Of a stretch of DNA of 64,000 nt, positions 44,709-52,984 are shown piece by piece; the stretch's first letter is position 1; every line of letters starts with the position of its first letter. This DNA is from an uncultured Candidatus Melainabacteria bacterium (GTDB lineage: Bacteria; Cyanobacteriota; Vampirovibrionia; Gastranaerophilales; Gastranaerophilaceae): positions 124,001-188,000 of the forward strand of contig CAKVDZ010000003.1 of assembly GCA_934728585.1 (NCBI GenBank), read 5' to 3'. Under the pieces are notes generated by a model, which had not been told where the DNA came from, searched no databases, and saw only the letters and a list, made by a program, of their open reading frames with translations. Made by a program: the position numbers and the translations under genes.

Positions 44709-45074
44709 ATGTACGAAATTAGAGCACAAGTAGAATTTTCAGCAGCACACCACCTGTTAGCTTACGAGGGTGGCAAATGCGAAAATCAACACGGACATAA
44801 CTGGTTAGTAGAAGCTTTTGTTAAAGGTGATATTTTAGACCAAAGCAACATTTTGGTTGACTTTAAAGCACTAAAAAGAGAGCTAAGACTTATTTTAGCT
44901 GATTTAGATCACCAAGATTTGAACGAATTGGCTGATTTTAAAGGAGAAAGCCCTAGCAGTGAATTTATTGCCAACTACATTTATTACAGATTAAAAGAAA
45001 AATACGTTGAATTATACAAAATTTCTGTTTGGGAAAGCAGAGAATCTTGCGCAAGCTACTATGAGGTAGAATAA
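44709..45074 (+). CDS. queD: 6-carboxytetrahydropterin synthase
   Basis: 121 residues of the QueD/PTPS-like family. The zinc His are H14/H15 region and the H28-x-H30 pair; the catalytic Cys is C24 in KCENQHGHNW. The C-terminal Glu block is ISVWESRESCASYYE. It acts in queuosine/7-deazaguanine synthesis. No other que gene is nearby; it sits between kdsC and uppP and overlaps uppP by one base (TAATG). Confidence 0.92.
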   Translation: MYEIRAQVEFSAAHHLLAYEGGKCENQHGHNWLVEAFVKGDILDQSNILVDFKALKRELRLILADLDHQDLNELADFKGESPSSEFIANYIYYRLKEKYVELYKISVWESRESCASYYEVE

Positions 45075-45928
45075 TGAGCATTTTACAAGCAATTATCCTT
45101 GGTATTGTTCAAGGTTTGAGTGAATTTTTACCAATTTCAAGTTCTGCACATATTGTATTTACACAAAATATTTGTGCTATTTTAAACGGCTCAACTATTG
45201 ACTTAGGAACATCTCAACAAATTTTCTTAAGTATGATGTTACATGTTGGTACGTTAATTGCAGTTCTAATCTACTTTAGAAAAGAAGTTTGGGAAATTAC
45301 AAAAGACTTTTTTAAAGCCATATTTACACGTAATTTTTCAAACACAAACGCAAAAATGGGCGCATACATTTTAATTGGTACGTTCTTTACTGTTTTGGTA
45401 GCATATCCGTTAAAAGATATTTCTGAAAAATTAATGATATACCCTGGAATTGTTGCATTTTTGCTTATTTTAACAGGTTTTGTGTTATTTTTCAGTGAAT
45501 TCAAATCAAAACATCAAAAAGAACATACAGATCAAATAAGCTTAAAACACGCAATTCTAATCGGTTTAGCACAAGGTCTTGCAGCATTCCCTGGATTTTC
45601 TCGTTCAGGTTGGACAATCGCAACAGGTTTGTTTGCAGGGTTAGACAGAGTTACAAGTACAAAATTTTCATTCTTACTTGTAATTCCTATCATTTTAGGT
45701 ACAAGTATTGTTTATCCAATGCTTGAAATCAATCCACAAGAACTTGCAACATTCAACTGGACAGCAATTCTTATCGGAACGGCTGTATCTGCAGTTGTTG
45801 GATATGTTTGTATCAAATATTTCCTAAAATTTGTGGCAAGATTTTCAATGAATTTCTTCGCATACTACTGTATCATTGTAGGTCTTATGGTTATTAGTTT
45901 CTTTACTGGACTTTCATTAGGACATTAA
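45074..45928 (+). CDS. uppP: Undecaprenyl-diphosphatase (BacA type)
   Basis: 284 residues, an integral membrane enzyme with about eight helices. The two catalytic motifs are GLSEFLPISSSAHI near residue 15 and a PGFSRSGWTIATGL block near residue 180. It recycles undecaprenyl diphosphate for peptidoglycan and surface glycans. It is the last gene of the kdsD-kdsC-queD-uppP operon. Confidence 0.95.
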   Translation: MSILQAIILGIVQGLSEFLPISSSAHIVFTQNICAILNGSTIDLGTSQQIFLSMMLHVGTLIAVLIYFRKEVWEITKDFFKAIFTRNFSNTNAKMGAYILIGTFFTVLVAYPLKDISEKLMIYPGIVAFLLILTGFVLFFSEFKSKHQKEHTDQISLKHAILIGLAQGLAAFPGFSRSGWTIATGLFAGLDRVTSTKFSFLLVIPIILGTSIVYPMLEINPQELATFNWTAILIGTAVSAVVGYVCIKYFLKFVARFSMNFFAYYCIIVGLMVISFFTGLSLGH

Positions 45929-45949
45929 AAATAAAATTTTTATAAGAAC

Positions 45950-45980
45950 AAAACAGCGACTGCAAAGCAGTCGCTGTTTT
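45950..45980. terminator. Terminator after uppP
   Basis: AAAACAGCGACTGC (45950-45963) pairs with GCAGTCGCTGTTTT (45967-45980) around AAA. Confidence 0.9.
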
Positions 45981-45996
45981 GATTTGTGTGTGTTAT

Positions 45997-46014
45997 GGTG
46001 GGTGGGTTTTGGGG
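45997..46014 (+). other. G-rich patch, possible G-quadruplex
   Basis: Four guanine runs (GG, GGG, GGG, GGGG) within 18 bases, in an AT-rich intergenic space between the uppP terminator and the 3' end of the methyltransferase gene. Confidence 0.35.
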
Positions 46015-46046
46015 TAAATGAAATTTTATGTGTGTGAAATGTATTT

Positions 46047-46916
46047 TTAAACTTTTTGGAATACGAAAATGTATTCGTGTTGGAAGATTGAAAAACCACC
46101 TGCTAAAGCTCTATAGCGCCATAAGTTAGCAGTTTTTCCCTTAGCTCTTTCGTTGCCTTGAATATCTTTTACAATAATTGATTTCAAGATAAAGCCTAAG
46201 TTTTGCATTCTTTCCATACATTTGAAGCCTAAAGGTTGAACTTGAGAGTTTTTGTAGCTGTCACCGATAATCAATGCTGCAAATCTACCTTTTTCTAACA
46301 AATCGTAACCATTTTTAGCTACCTTTTCGAATAAATCGTAAAATTCTTCTGTTGATGAACAGTTTGACAAGTCTTCTTTTTTGTCTGAAAACTTGATAAT
46401 ATCATCATAGGGTGGGTGCAAGATTAGAAGCTGTGCTTTTTCTTCGCCCATTACTTCTAATCTAGCTTGGATTTTTTCTTTTGCTTCTTCTGTTGTAGAA
46501 TCAGCGCATATTAAGTTCACGTCAGTAACCAATTGTTTTGGAGTGAATTTTTCACTAACGTGTTCTACTAAATCTTGTTTAAGCTCAACACCAATACAAC
46601 GGCGGTTCATATTGATAGCTTCGATACCAGAAGTACCTGAACCAAAGAACAAATCTAAAACGATATCGTTTTTCTTTGTATATCTTTCGTAAAGTTGTTG
46701 TGCGATTTGTGGGATATAATTTCCGTGATATTCGTTAGAATGACCGCCAGTTCTTAATCTTGTAGGGAATTGCCAAAAAGTATCTGTTTTAACTTCTGGA
46801 TAATTTCTCCATTCTTTTAAGTTAATATCATTGTAAGCAGTCGTTTTAATCGGATTTGTTGTAACGACATTTAAATTAGCACGAGTTTGTGCTTCTTTAA
46901 CATTTACTTTAGCCAT
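46047..46916 (-). CDS. Orphan DNA methyltransferase (N4/N6 amino type)
   Basis: 289 residues. The SAM-binding motif I is LDLFFGSGTSGIEA near residue 87, preceded by a motif X-like segment; the catalytic motif IV appears later as LHPPYDD near residue 165, with His in place of Asp/Ser/Asn of the usual (D/N/S)PPY. The order X-I-IV is not that of the common beta class. No restriction endonuclease gene lies nearby, so it is an orphan. Target sequence unknown. The first 30 residues are Asn/Thr-rich. Confidence 0.85.
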   Translation of the reverse strand: MAKVNVKEAQTRANLNVVTTNPIKTTAYNDINLKEWRNYPEVKTDTFWQFPTRLRTGGHSNEYHGNYIPQIAQQLYERYTKKNDIVLDLFFGSGTSGIEAINMNRRCIGVELKQDLVEHVSEKFTPKQLVTDVNLICADSTTEEAKEKIQARLEVMGEEKAQLLILHPPYDDIIKFSDKKEDLSNCSSTEEFYDLFEKVAKNGYDLLEKGRFAALIIGDSYKNSQVQPLGFKCMERMQNLGFILKSIIVKDIQGNERAKGKTANLWRYRALAGGFSIFQHEYIFVFQKV

Positions 46917-47130
46917 CTCTTATTACTTATCCTTTGTCCCTCTTTGTGTCTTAATAATATAAAAATTTTTCAAATATGAAATCAAATAAAAGTATGAGAT
47001 TTAATAAAAATCTCTACACAAAATGGGGGATAAATTCGTAAATGGTGAGTAGTGAATTGTTGTGATTGAAAAGTTAACCTTTCAACCATTAACAACAAAG
47101 GTCAACTCACGACTCACAAACTGCAACTCA

Positions 47131-48723
47131 CTATTTTATCGTTTTCTTTGCTTCAATAAGATCTTTTTCGGCTTCTTTTGAAAGTGATTGCATATCAAAT
47201 CCATTTTCACCAACTTCTTCTTTAAATTCAAAACCATATTGGAATGCTGATGGGACTTGTGAAACTAATTGTTCGTATTCGCCAATGATAGAATTTACGC
47301 AGTGTACAACTCCAGGGCTAATAACTGCAACTTCGCCTTGTTTAATAATTTTTACTGTAGGTTTGCCGTCTTTTAAGATATTCAAAGCTGCACAACCACT
47401 TGTTACCAAGTAGATTTCAGATTGAGCTCTATCATCTCTTGCTGGGTGCTTGTGTAATTTTTCACTTTTGTGTAGTTTACGCATATCAACAGGTGTTTCA
47501 ATGTCAGATTGAACAATTGATGTTCCCATGTTCATTGTTTTTCCGTCCCTTGTTGACATCGCAGTAGAATTTGTAATCCAGCAACTTGGCTCTAATGACC
47601 AGTTATTTAATTTTTGATCAAATGAATACATTGAAACTCTATCAGATAAAAATTTTAAACCAGTTAAATCATATCCCGTTTTATTATCTTTTCTCCATGC
47701 TGAAACAATTGATTTTATTTCATCTTCAGAAAGTTCAATATTTTTTAAACGGTTTTTTAATTCGCTTGAATTCTTGTAATTTCTTGTCCAATAAACAATT
47801 TCATCATTTTTTATATTAGATTTAAACAAAATTTTTGCGTCTTTTAGTTTTTGAATAACTTCGTCACTCATATCATGACGCGTACCTTTTTTACTAATTT
47901 TACTTTCGATTTTTGCATCACGAAGTCCTTTGTAAATAGGCATAAGCGAATTAATTTCATCCTTAGAAAAACCATTCTTTTTAAGCTCGTTTGCCATAAA
48001 TTCAGGCACATAATAACGTTTAAATTTTATATAATTATCTTCTTTTTCAACAGCAAAATCTTTTTCAATTAATTTATTTACAAATTCACTATCAAATTTA
48101 TCACGTTTAATTTCACCGTTATAAAGATGTGCGTTTATAGCACGTAATTCAGCATACTTACCCTTAATTAAATCATCATCTGAACGATTTGAATATTTTG
48201 AGTACCAATCTAAGCTATTACCTGATGTCATAACCATCGGATAGCCTTTTGTAACCTCAATTTGAGCATCTGTGCCCTTGTTAATTACAATTGCCGTATT
48301 TTCGTCAATTTTTGTAGTTTTTCCGTCAATTGTTATTTTACCAGTAGCTTTCTTAGGGAAGATAACGTGTGTATCTTTTTTGAAATTTGTTTTATTTTCT
48401 AAATATTTTTTAGCATCATTACCATAAATCAACTCAGTAGCAGTTTTTTGTTCAACAATAAAACCACCATTTTTAGTTTTTTCTAAAGCAACTTCATGTC
48501 CATCAGGGTTAATTACAGTTGCTTTTGTAATCACAGGAGCGTTTCCTGTAAAACTAATTAAGTGTTTAGGATACGCTAATTCAAAGTTTGCAGTAAAATA
48601 AGAAGCATTGTTTGTTATTTTTCCTTGCTTCCTTTTGGGTAAATATATATTATTAATGGTCTCAAATTTAGTGTTTTTTACTGGGGTAACGTTCACTTTA
48701 TTTTCCTTACCTTTATAATACAA
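47131..48723 (-). CDS. Hypothetical protein with C-terminal cupin domain and LISFTG motif
   Basis: 530 residues. Residues 1-60 are polar and end in LISFTGNAP. A beta-rich region follows to ~190, then a Lys/Asp-rich helical region (about 200-380). Residues about 420-510 form a cupin: HKHPARDDRAQSEIYLV and GEVAVISPGVVHCV hold the usual metal His/Glu positions. The mixture of domains is unfamiliar. No signal peptide of the usual kind is seen. It is a single leftward gene, starting about 200 bases from mutL. Confidence 0.75.
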   Translation of the reverse strand: MYYKGKENKVNVTPVKNTKFETINNIYLPKRKQGKITNNASYFTANFELAYPKHLISFTGNAPVITKATVINPDGHEVALEKTKNGGFIVEQKTATELIYGNDAKKYLENKTNFKKDTHVIFPKKATGKITIDGKTTKIDENTAIVINKGTDAQIEVTKGYPMVMTSGNSLDWYSKYSNRSDDDLIKGKYAELRAINAHLYNGEIKRDKFDSEFVNKLIEKDFAVEKEDNYIKFKRYYVPEFMANELKKNGFSKDEINSLMPIYKGLRDAKIESKISKKGTRHDMSDEVIQKLKDAKILFKSNIKNDEIVYWTRNYKNSSELKNRLKNIELSEDEIKSIVSAWRKDNKTGYDLTGLKFLSDRVSMYSFDQKLNNWSLEPSCWITNSTAMSTRDGKTMNMGTSIVQSDIETPVDMRKLHKSEKLHKHPARDDRAQSEIYLVTSGCAALNILKDGKPTVKIIKQGEVAVISPGVVHCVNSIIGEYEQLVSQVPSAFQYGFEFKEEVGENGFDMQSLSKEAEKDLIEAKKTIK

Positions 48724-48908
48724 CCTACTTAATTAATTGTCAATCATACACTTTTTATTTGTTTACATATTGTTACAAAAATAGTATAAATTTGCCGTGC
48801 AAATCAGAAAACACCTGAAAGTTTATATTTGCCCTGCTTAAAGTTTTCAACTTAACAATTGTAACAATAACAATTATTATCATGACTTTTTTATCTTTAT
48901 TTTTAAGC

Positions 48909-48914
48909 TATAAT
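48909..48914 (+). promoter_or_regulatory. Candidate -10 box directly before the mutL ATG
   Basis: TATAAT ends 6 bases before the preferred mutL start at 48921; no ribosome site lies between them. The -35 region is not recognisable. Confidence 0.4.
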
Positions 48915-48920
48915 TTAGTT

Positions 48921-50705
48921 ATGGCAAGAATTCATCAACTATCAAAAAATCTTATAAACCAAATTGCAGCAGGCGAAGTTATTGAAAGACCAGTATCTGT
49001 TGTAAAAGAACTTGTAGAAAACTCTATTGACGCAGGTTCTAGCAAGATTAGCGTTGAAATTTCTAACGATTGCAGAAACATTCGTGTCGCAGACAACGGG
49101 TCTGGCATACACCCTGATGACATTTTACTTGCTTTTTCTAAGCATGCCACAAGTAAAATTCAAAATGTTGAGGACCTTTATGCCATTGAAACACTAGGTT
49201 TTAGAGGGGAAGCTCTTGCAAGTATAATTTCTATTGCAAAAGTAACTTGCACAACTAGAACAAAAGATTACGATTATGGATTCAAAGTTGAATGCCAAGA
49301 GTCAGAAGTTAAGCAATCACAAACAGGTTGCGCAATCGGCACAATAATGAACGTAAACGACTTATTTTACAATATTCCAGCGCGTTTGAAATTTTTAAAA
49401 AGTTCAAAAACAGAATTTTCATATATCCAAGAATTAATTCAACAATTGGCATTAATCAATTCAAATGTGGCATTTGAACTAAAAAATAACGACAAAGTTG
49501 TGCTAAAAACTAGCGGTTTAGGCAATCAGCTAAATACAATAAAAGAAATTTTTTCTCGTGAAACAGCCGAAAATTTAAAAGAGGTTTTAAAAACTGATGA
49601 ATTATCACATTTAAAAATCTCTGGTTACGTTTCAACACCTGACTTTACACGTTCTAGCAAAAAATACAATATCTACATCAATTCAAGAACCGTAAAATGC
49701 CCAATTTTCCAAAAAGCCATTGATACGGCTTACAAAAACCTTATTGCAAAAGGTAAATATCCGTTTGTAGTGCTAAATCTTGAACTTCCGCCAACTGACG
49801 TTGATGTAAATGTTCACCCAACCAAAAAAGAAGTTCGATACAAAAACACAAACCAAATTTTTAGTTTTATTTATTCTGGAATAGATATGGCGCTTTCAAA
49901 TTACTCTGAAAGACCTGTAACAAATACTCTTAGCGTTGTTGAATTTTCTACTCCAACAGCAGAAGAAAAACCTAGTGATGACGTATATATAAGTGAAATT
50001 AAGCCAATTAAACCAATCCAAGAAGTGTTTATGAAGCCTATTCAAAACGTTCCGTCAAAGCCTAGTTATTCAGCACCTGTAGAAATTTCAAGATTTGAAC
50101 GACCTCGTCAACAACAAATGGTTACTCAAGTTACTTCTCAAGAAATTGAACCAGAAGAAAAAATTATTGGACAATACAAAAAAACTTATATTTTAATTGA
50201 AAAAGACGATGGACTTGAAATTGTAGACCAACATATCGCTGATGAAAGATATATTTACGAAAAATTGAAATTACAAAAAGAAATTGCTTCGCAAATACTA
50301 TTCATCTCTGATATCATTGAAGTTTCACCATCAGAAGCTCAATTATTAAAAGAAAATACTGATAAATTTGAACATTTTGGGTTTGAGATAGAAGTTTTGA
50401 ACGACCACGAAGTAACCTTTAAAAAAGTTCCGCAGTTGCTTTCTCGCGTAAATACAAAAGAAATTTTATCAGACATTTTGGAAAATATTAGTGGTGACAT
50501 CGCAGGACTTGAAGAAAAAATTCTTATTACAACCTCTTGTAAAGCCGCAGTAAAAGCTAACCAAGAGTTATCTTTATTCCAAATGCAAGAGTTAATCAAA
50601 AAATGGCGTAAGTGTGAAAAACCTTACACATGCCCGCACGGTCGCCCAATTTCAAAACTAATCCCACACAAACAACTTGCAGGATTTTTCGATAGAAATA
50701 AATAA
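48921..50705 (+). CDS. mutL: DNA mismatch repair protein MutL
   Basis: 594 residues from the ATG at 48921 (MARIHQLSKN). The GHKL ATPase motifs are ELVENSIDAG, DNGSGI and GFRGEALAS. The C-terminal dimerisation domain has DQHIADERYIYE, the metal-dependent nicking motif DQHA(x)2E(x)4E with Ile for Ala, and CPHGRP near the end. It is therefore probably an endonuclease-type MutL, expected where MutH is missing. An upstream ATG at 48882 would add 13 residues with no family support. Terminator follows. Confidence 0.94.
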   Translation: MARIHQLSKNLINQIAAGEVIERPVSVVKELVENSIDAGSSKISVEISNDCRNIRVADNGSGIHPDDILLAFSKHATSKIQNVEDLYAIETLGFRGEALASIISIAKVTCTTRTKDYDYGFKVECQESEVKQSQTGCAIGTIMNVNDLFYNIPARLKFLKSSKTEFSYIQELIQQLALINSNVAFELKNNDKVVLKTSGLGNQLNTIKEIFSRETAENLKEVLKTDELSHLKISGYVSTPDFTRSSKKYNIYINSRTVKCPIFQKAIDTAYKNLIAKGKYPFVVLNLELPPTDVDVNVHPTKKEVRYKNTNQIFSFIYSGIDMALSNYSERPVTNTLSVVEFSTPTAEEKPSDDVYISEIKPIKPIQEVFMKPIQNVPSKPSYSAPVEISRFERPRQQQMVTQVTSQEIEPEEKIIGQYKKTYILIEKDDGLEIVDQHIADERYIYEKLKLQKEIASQILFISDIIEVSPSEAQLLKENTDKFEHFGFEIEVLNDHEVTFKKVPQLLSRVNTKEILSDILENISGDIAGLEEKILITTSCKAAVKANQELSLFQMQELIKKWRKCEKPYTCPHGRPISKLIPHKQLAGFFDRNK

Positions 50706-50706
50706 C

Positions 50707-50742
50707 AAAAAAAAAAGACTTGGAAAATACCAAGTCTTTTTT
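50707..50742. terminator. Bidirectional terminator after mutL
   Basis: GACTTGG (50717-50723) pairs with CCAAGTC (50730-50736), flanked by long A- and T-runs. Confidence 0.92.
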
Positions 50743-50744
50743 AT

Positions 50745-51230
50745 TTATTGTTTTGCTTCTATTTCTTTTGCCTTGGCTTCGGCTTCTGCTTTAGCCTGTC
50801 TATCTTTCATTGCTTTTGCTAAAATTACTGCATCTGCAGGCATCATAGCAATTGTTTTACGTTCAACCTTTAAGCCTTTTTTGTTCAAATCTTTTGCTTT
50901 TTGTGCAGATTCAAGAATATTTTCTTTTGTGAACGAATCAACTTGTTTATAATGAGTTTGGTCATTGCCCTCTAGATAACCTTTAGGGTCAATAGACAAA
51001 CTGAACCAACGTCCAACTTTTTCGCCAACATTAGTTACAAAGAAATTCAAATTTTGCAATTTACTAAAAAATCCTTTTTTAGGAATAATTTCAATATCAA
51101 CATCTTTAGCCATTTGTTCAAGTTCTGGCATTGCTTTTTCTAGAGCCTCACCGCCCATTTTCTTTGCCAATTTTGGAACAGGCTTTAATGCCGTAAAACT
51201 TGGTTGAGCCATAGTAGGATTAATGTTCAT
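50745..51230 (-). CDS. Hypothetical protein with N-terminal PSFTA motif
   Basis: 161 residues. The N-terminus has AQPSFTALKPVPK, similar to LISFTGNAP in the cupin protein at 47131-48723. The middle is mixed; the last ~30 residues are an Ala/Lys/Glu-rich helix. No signal peptide or membrane helix. AAAGG lies 8 bases before the ATG. The five-fold TCATA repeat lies about 100 bases upstream. Not recognised as a known family. Confidence 0.65.
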   Translation of the reverse strand: MNINPTMAQPSFTALKPVPKLAKKMGGEALEKAMPELEQMAKDVDIEIIPKKGFFSKLQNLNFFVTNVGEKVGRWFSLSIDPKGYLEGNDQTHYKQVDSFTKENILESAQKAKDLNKKGLKVERKTIAMMPADAVILAKAMKDRQAKAEAEAKAKEIEAKQ

Positions 51231-51330
51231 TGAGTTAACCTTTCTTATATGTTATTACACTACTTTCTACTTTATACCCCATGTAAAACAACTGAAAGTT
51301 TAAAATTGCCAAACTCAATCATAATGCCCC

Positions 51331-51355
51331 TCATATCATATCATATCATATCATA
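51331..51355. repeat. Pentanucleotide tandem repeat (TCATA) x5
   Basis: Five perfect copies of TCATA in the 239-bp space between the 161-residue gene and the minE end. It lies upstream of the leftward 161-residue gene, about 100 bases from its start. Otherwise this intergenic region shows only the minE terminator. Confidence 0.95.
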
Positions 51356-51437
51356 TAGAGAGTATAGTTGGCTTTCAGCCATTTTGAAATTTATCTTTAC
51401 ATATCGTTACAATGTTAAAATAAGAAAGGTTTTATAT

Positions 51438-51468
51438 AAAAAAGGAACTTTTAAAAAGTTCCTTTTTT
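51438..51468 (-). terminator. Terminator after minE
   Basis: On the minus strand a AAAAAAGGAACTT/AAGTTCCTTTTTT palindrome directly follows the minE stop. Confidence 0.85.
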
Positions 51469-51469
51469 A

Positions 51470-52162
51470 TTATTCTTCTGTTTTGTATTCTTCGTTTTTT
51501 TCTTCTGTTTCAGAAGTTTCTTTTTCTTCAAGTTTTTCTTCTGACTTTTCTTCGTTTTTATCTTCTTCAGGTTTTTCTTCAGAATTTTCAGAAATTTCTT
51601 CTACTTTTTTCTTTTTATGTTTTTTCTTCTTTTTCTTCTTTGGTTTTTCAGTTTCGTCTGTTTTTTCTTCTGATAAAGCTTTTTCTTCTTCATTTGAAGA
51701 TGCTTCATCGTCGTTTTCTTCTATTTCGACATCGATTTCTTCTTCAAATTCAACTTCTTCCTCATCTTCATCGTCTTCGTCAGAATCTTCTTCCAATTCT
51801 TCAGCTTTTTCAACCAATTTAGCAATTCTTTCTTTTTCAGCTTCTTCTGCTTTTATTGCTTCTTCGATTTCATCTTCATCTTTTGCTCTAACTACAGGAA
51901 TTGAAAGCATTAAAGCTAATTGGTCATCTTCTGGAGTAAAGTTTAATTCTAACAACTCTTTATCCATAACCACGTATTTAGAAAGAAGATCAATCATTTC
52001 ACCTCTTAATCTTTCTAATAATCTTGGGTTAAGATTTGTTCTATCTTGCATCAAAACCAATTTTAAACGGTTTCTTGCAACATTTTTTGTATCTTCTTTT
52101 TCTTCAGTCTTTGTGAAAAAATCCACAACTCTATTGTATAAATCTGCAAAAATTTCTTTCAT
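51470..52162 (-). CDS. minE: MinE with a long acidic and Lys-rich C-terminal tail
   Basis: 230 residues. Residues 1-92 are MinE: the membrane/MinD-binding segment ARNRLKLVLMQDR (29-41), RLRGEMIDLLSKYVV and LMLSIPVV. Residues 93-230 are an extreme low-complexity tail of Glu, Asp and Lys, with a KKKKKKKHKKKK run in the middle and Glu-rich repeats after it. Typical MinE proteins are about 90 residues. It is last of the operon minC-minD-minE and follows minD by 3 bases. Confidence 0.9.
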   Translation of the reverse strand: MKEIFADLYNRVVDFFTKTEEKEDTKNVARNRLKLVLMQDRTNLNPRLLERLRGEMIDLLSKYVVMDKELLELNFTPEDDQLALMLSIPVVRAKDEDEIEEAIKAEEAEKERIAKLVEKAEELEEDSDEDDEDEEEVEFEEEIDVEIEENDDEASSNEEEKALSEEKTDETEKPKKKKKKKHKKKKVEEISENSEEKPEEDKNEEKSEEKLEEKETSETEEKNEEYKTEE

Positions 52163-52165
52163 TGT

Positions 52166-52984
52166 CTACTTCTCCTTTTTAGCAAAAAGGTTTTGAAAGA
52201 AAGCCTTTATTTTTGATAACAAATCTTGAGGTTCATCAATATTCAAGAACTCAACCTCTTGTCCCATAATTCTTTTAGCAACATTTTGATATGCTTGACC
52301 AGCTAAAGATTTTTCATCATTAACAATAGGTTCCCCTTTGTTTGTTGAAGTAATAATACCTGTATCTTCTGGAATAATACCAATCAAATCACAAGATAGA
52401 ATTTCAACAACATCTTCAACGCTCATCATATCATTTGTTTTGATCAAATTAGGACGAACTCTGTTTAATAACAAGTTGTATTTTTCAATGTGTTCTTTTG
52501 ATTCTAAAAGACCAATAATTCTATCCGCGTCACGAACAGCTGACATTTCTGGAGTTGCAACAACAATAGCTTCTGTTGCACCAGCTGTAGCATTTTCAAA
52601 ACCTTGTTCAAGACCTGCTGGACAGTCAACAATGATAAAATCATTATCTTCTTTTAATTCATCACAAATTGTCTTTAATTGTTCACCTGTAATCGCTGTT
52701 TTATCTCTTGTTTGAGCAGCTGCCAACAAACAAAGGTTAGGATTTTTCTTATCCTTAACTAAAGCTTGTTTTAATTTACATCTTTCTTCAACTACATCAA
52801 CAATTGTGTAAACAATTCTGTTTTCTAAACCTAGCAACAAATCTAAGTTTCTTAAACCTAAATCTGTATCGATTAAAACAACCTTGTTGCCAGCTTTAGC
52901 TAAAGCTGTACCGATATTTGCTGTGGTAGTTGTCTTACCTACACCGCCTTTACCAGACGTAATTACGAGTACTCTACCTGTCAT
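52166..52984 (-). CDS. minD: Septum site-determining ATPase MinD
   Basis: 272 residues with the deviant Walker A GKGGVGKTT (residues 11-19), IDTDLGLRNLDLLLGLE and DCPAGLEQGFENA, the standard MinD blocks. The C-terminus carries an amphipathic Lys/Phe-rich helix (KIKAFFQNLFAKKEK) for membrane attachment. It places the division site with MinC and MinE. The ATG overlaps the minC stop (TAATG). Confidence 0.97.
   Translation of the reverse strand: MTGRVLVITSGKGGVGKTTTTANIGTALAKAGNKVVLIDTDLGLRNLDLLLGLENRIVYTIVDVVEERCKLKQALVKDKKNPNLCLLAAAQTRDKTAITGEQLKTICDELKEDNDFIIVDCPAGLEQGFENATAGATEAIVVATPEMSAVRDADRIIGLLESKEHIEKYNLLLNRVRPNLIKTNDMMSVEDVVEILSCDLIGIIPEDTGIITSTNKGEPIVNDEKSLAGQAYQNVAKRIMGQEVEFLNIDEPQDLLSKIKAFFQNLFAKKEK

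Noticed and set aside
46917..47130. Repeats of GTGAGT/ACTCAC near the cupin gene end
   Set aside because: Short and imperfect; could be a weak terminator but no clear stem with T-run.
48882..48920. Upstream ATG for mutL
   Set aside because: The added 13 residues have no match and the -10-like TATAAT would lie inside the gene; MARIHQLS is the normal MutL start.
51470..51886. Frameshift or readthrough explaining the MinE tail
   Set aside because: The frame is open to a clear stop followed directly by a terminator, and composition is consistently acidic, so a genuine extension is simpler.
51249..52196. 315-residue plus-strand ORF rich in Ser and Phe
   Set aside because: It is the antisense shadow of minE; its Ser/Phe bias comes from the complement of the Glu/Lys-rich tail.
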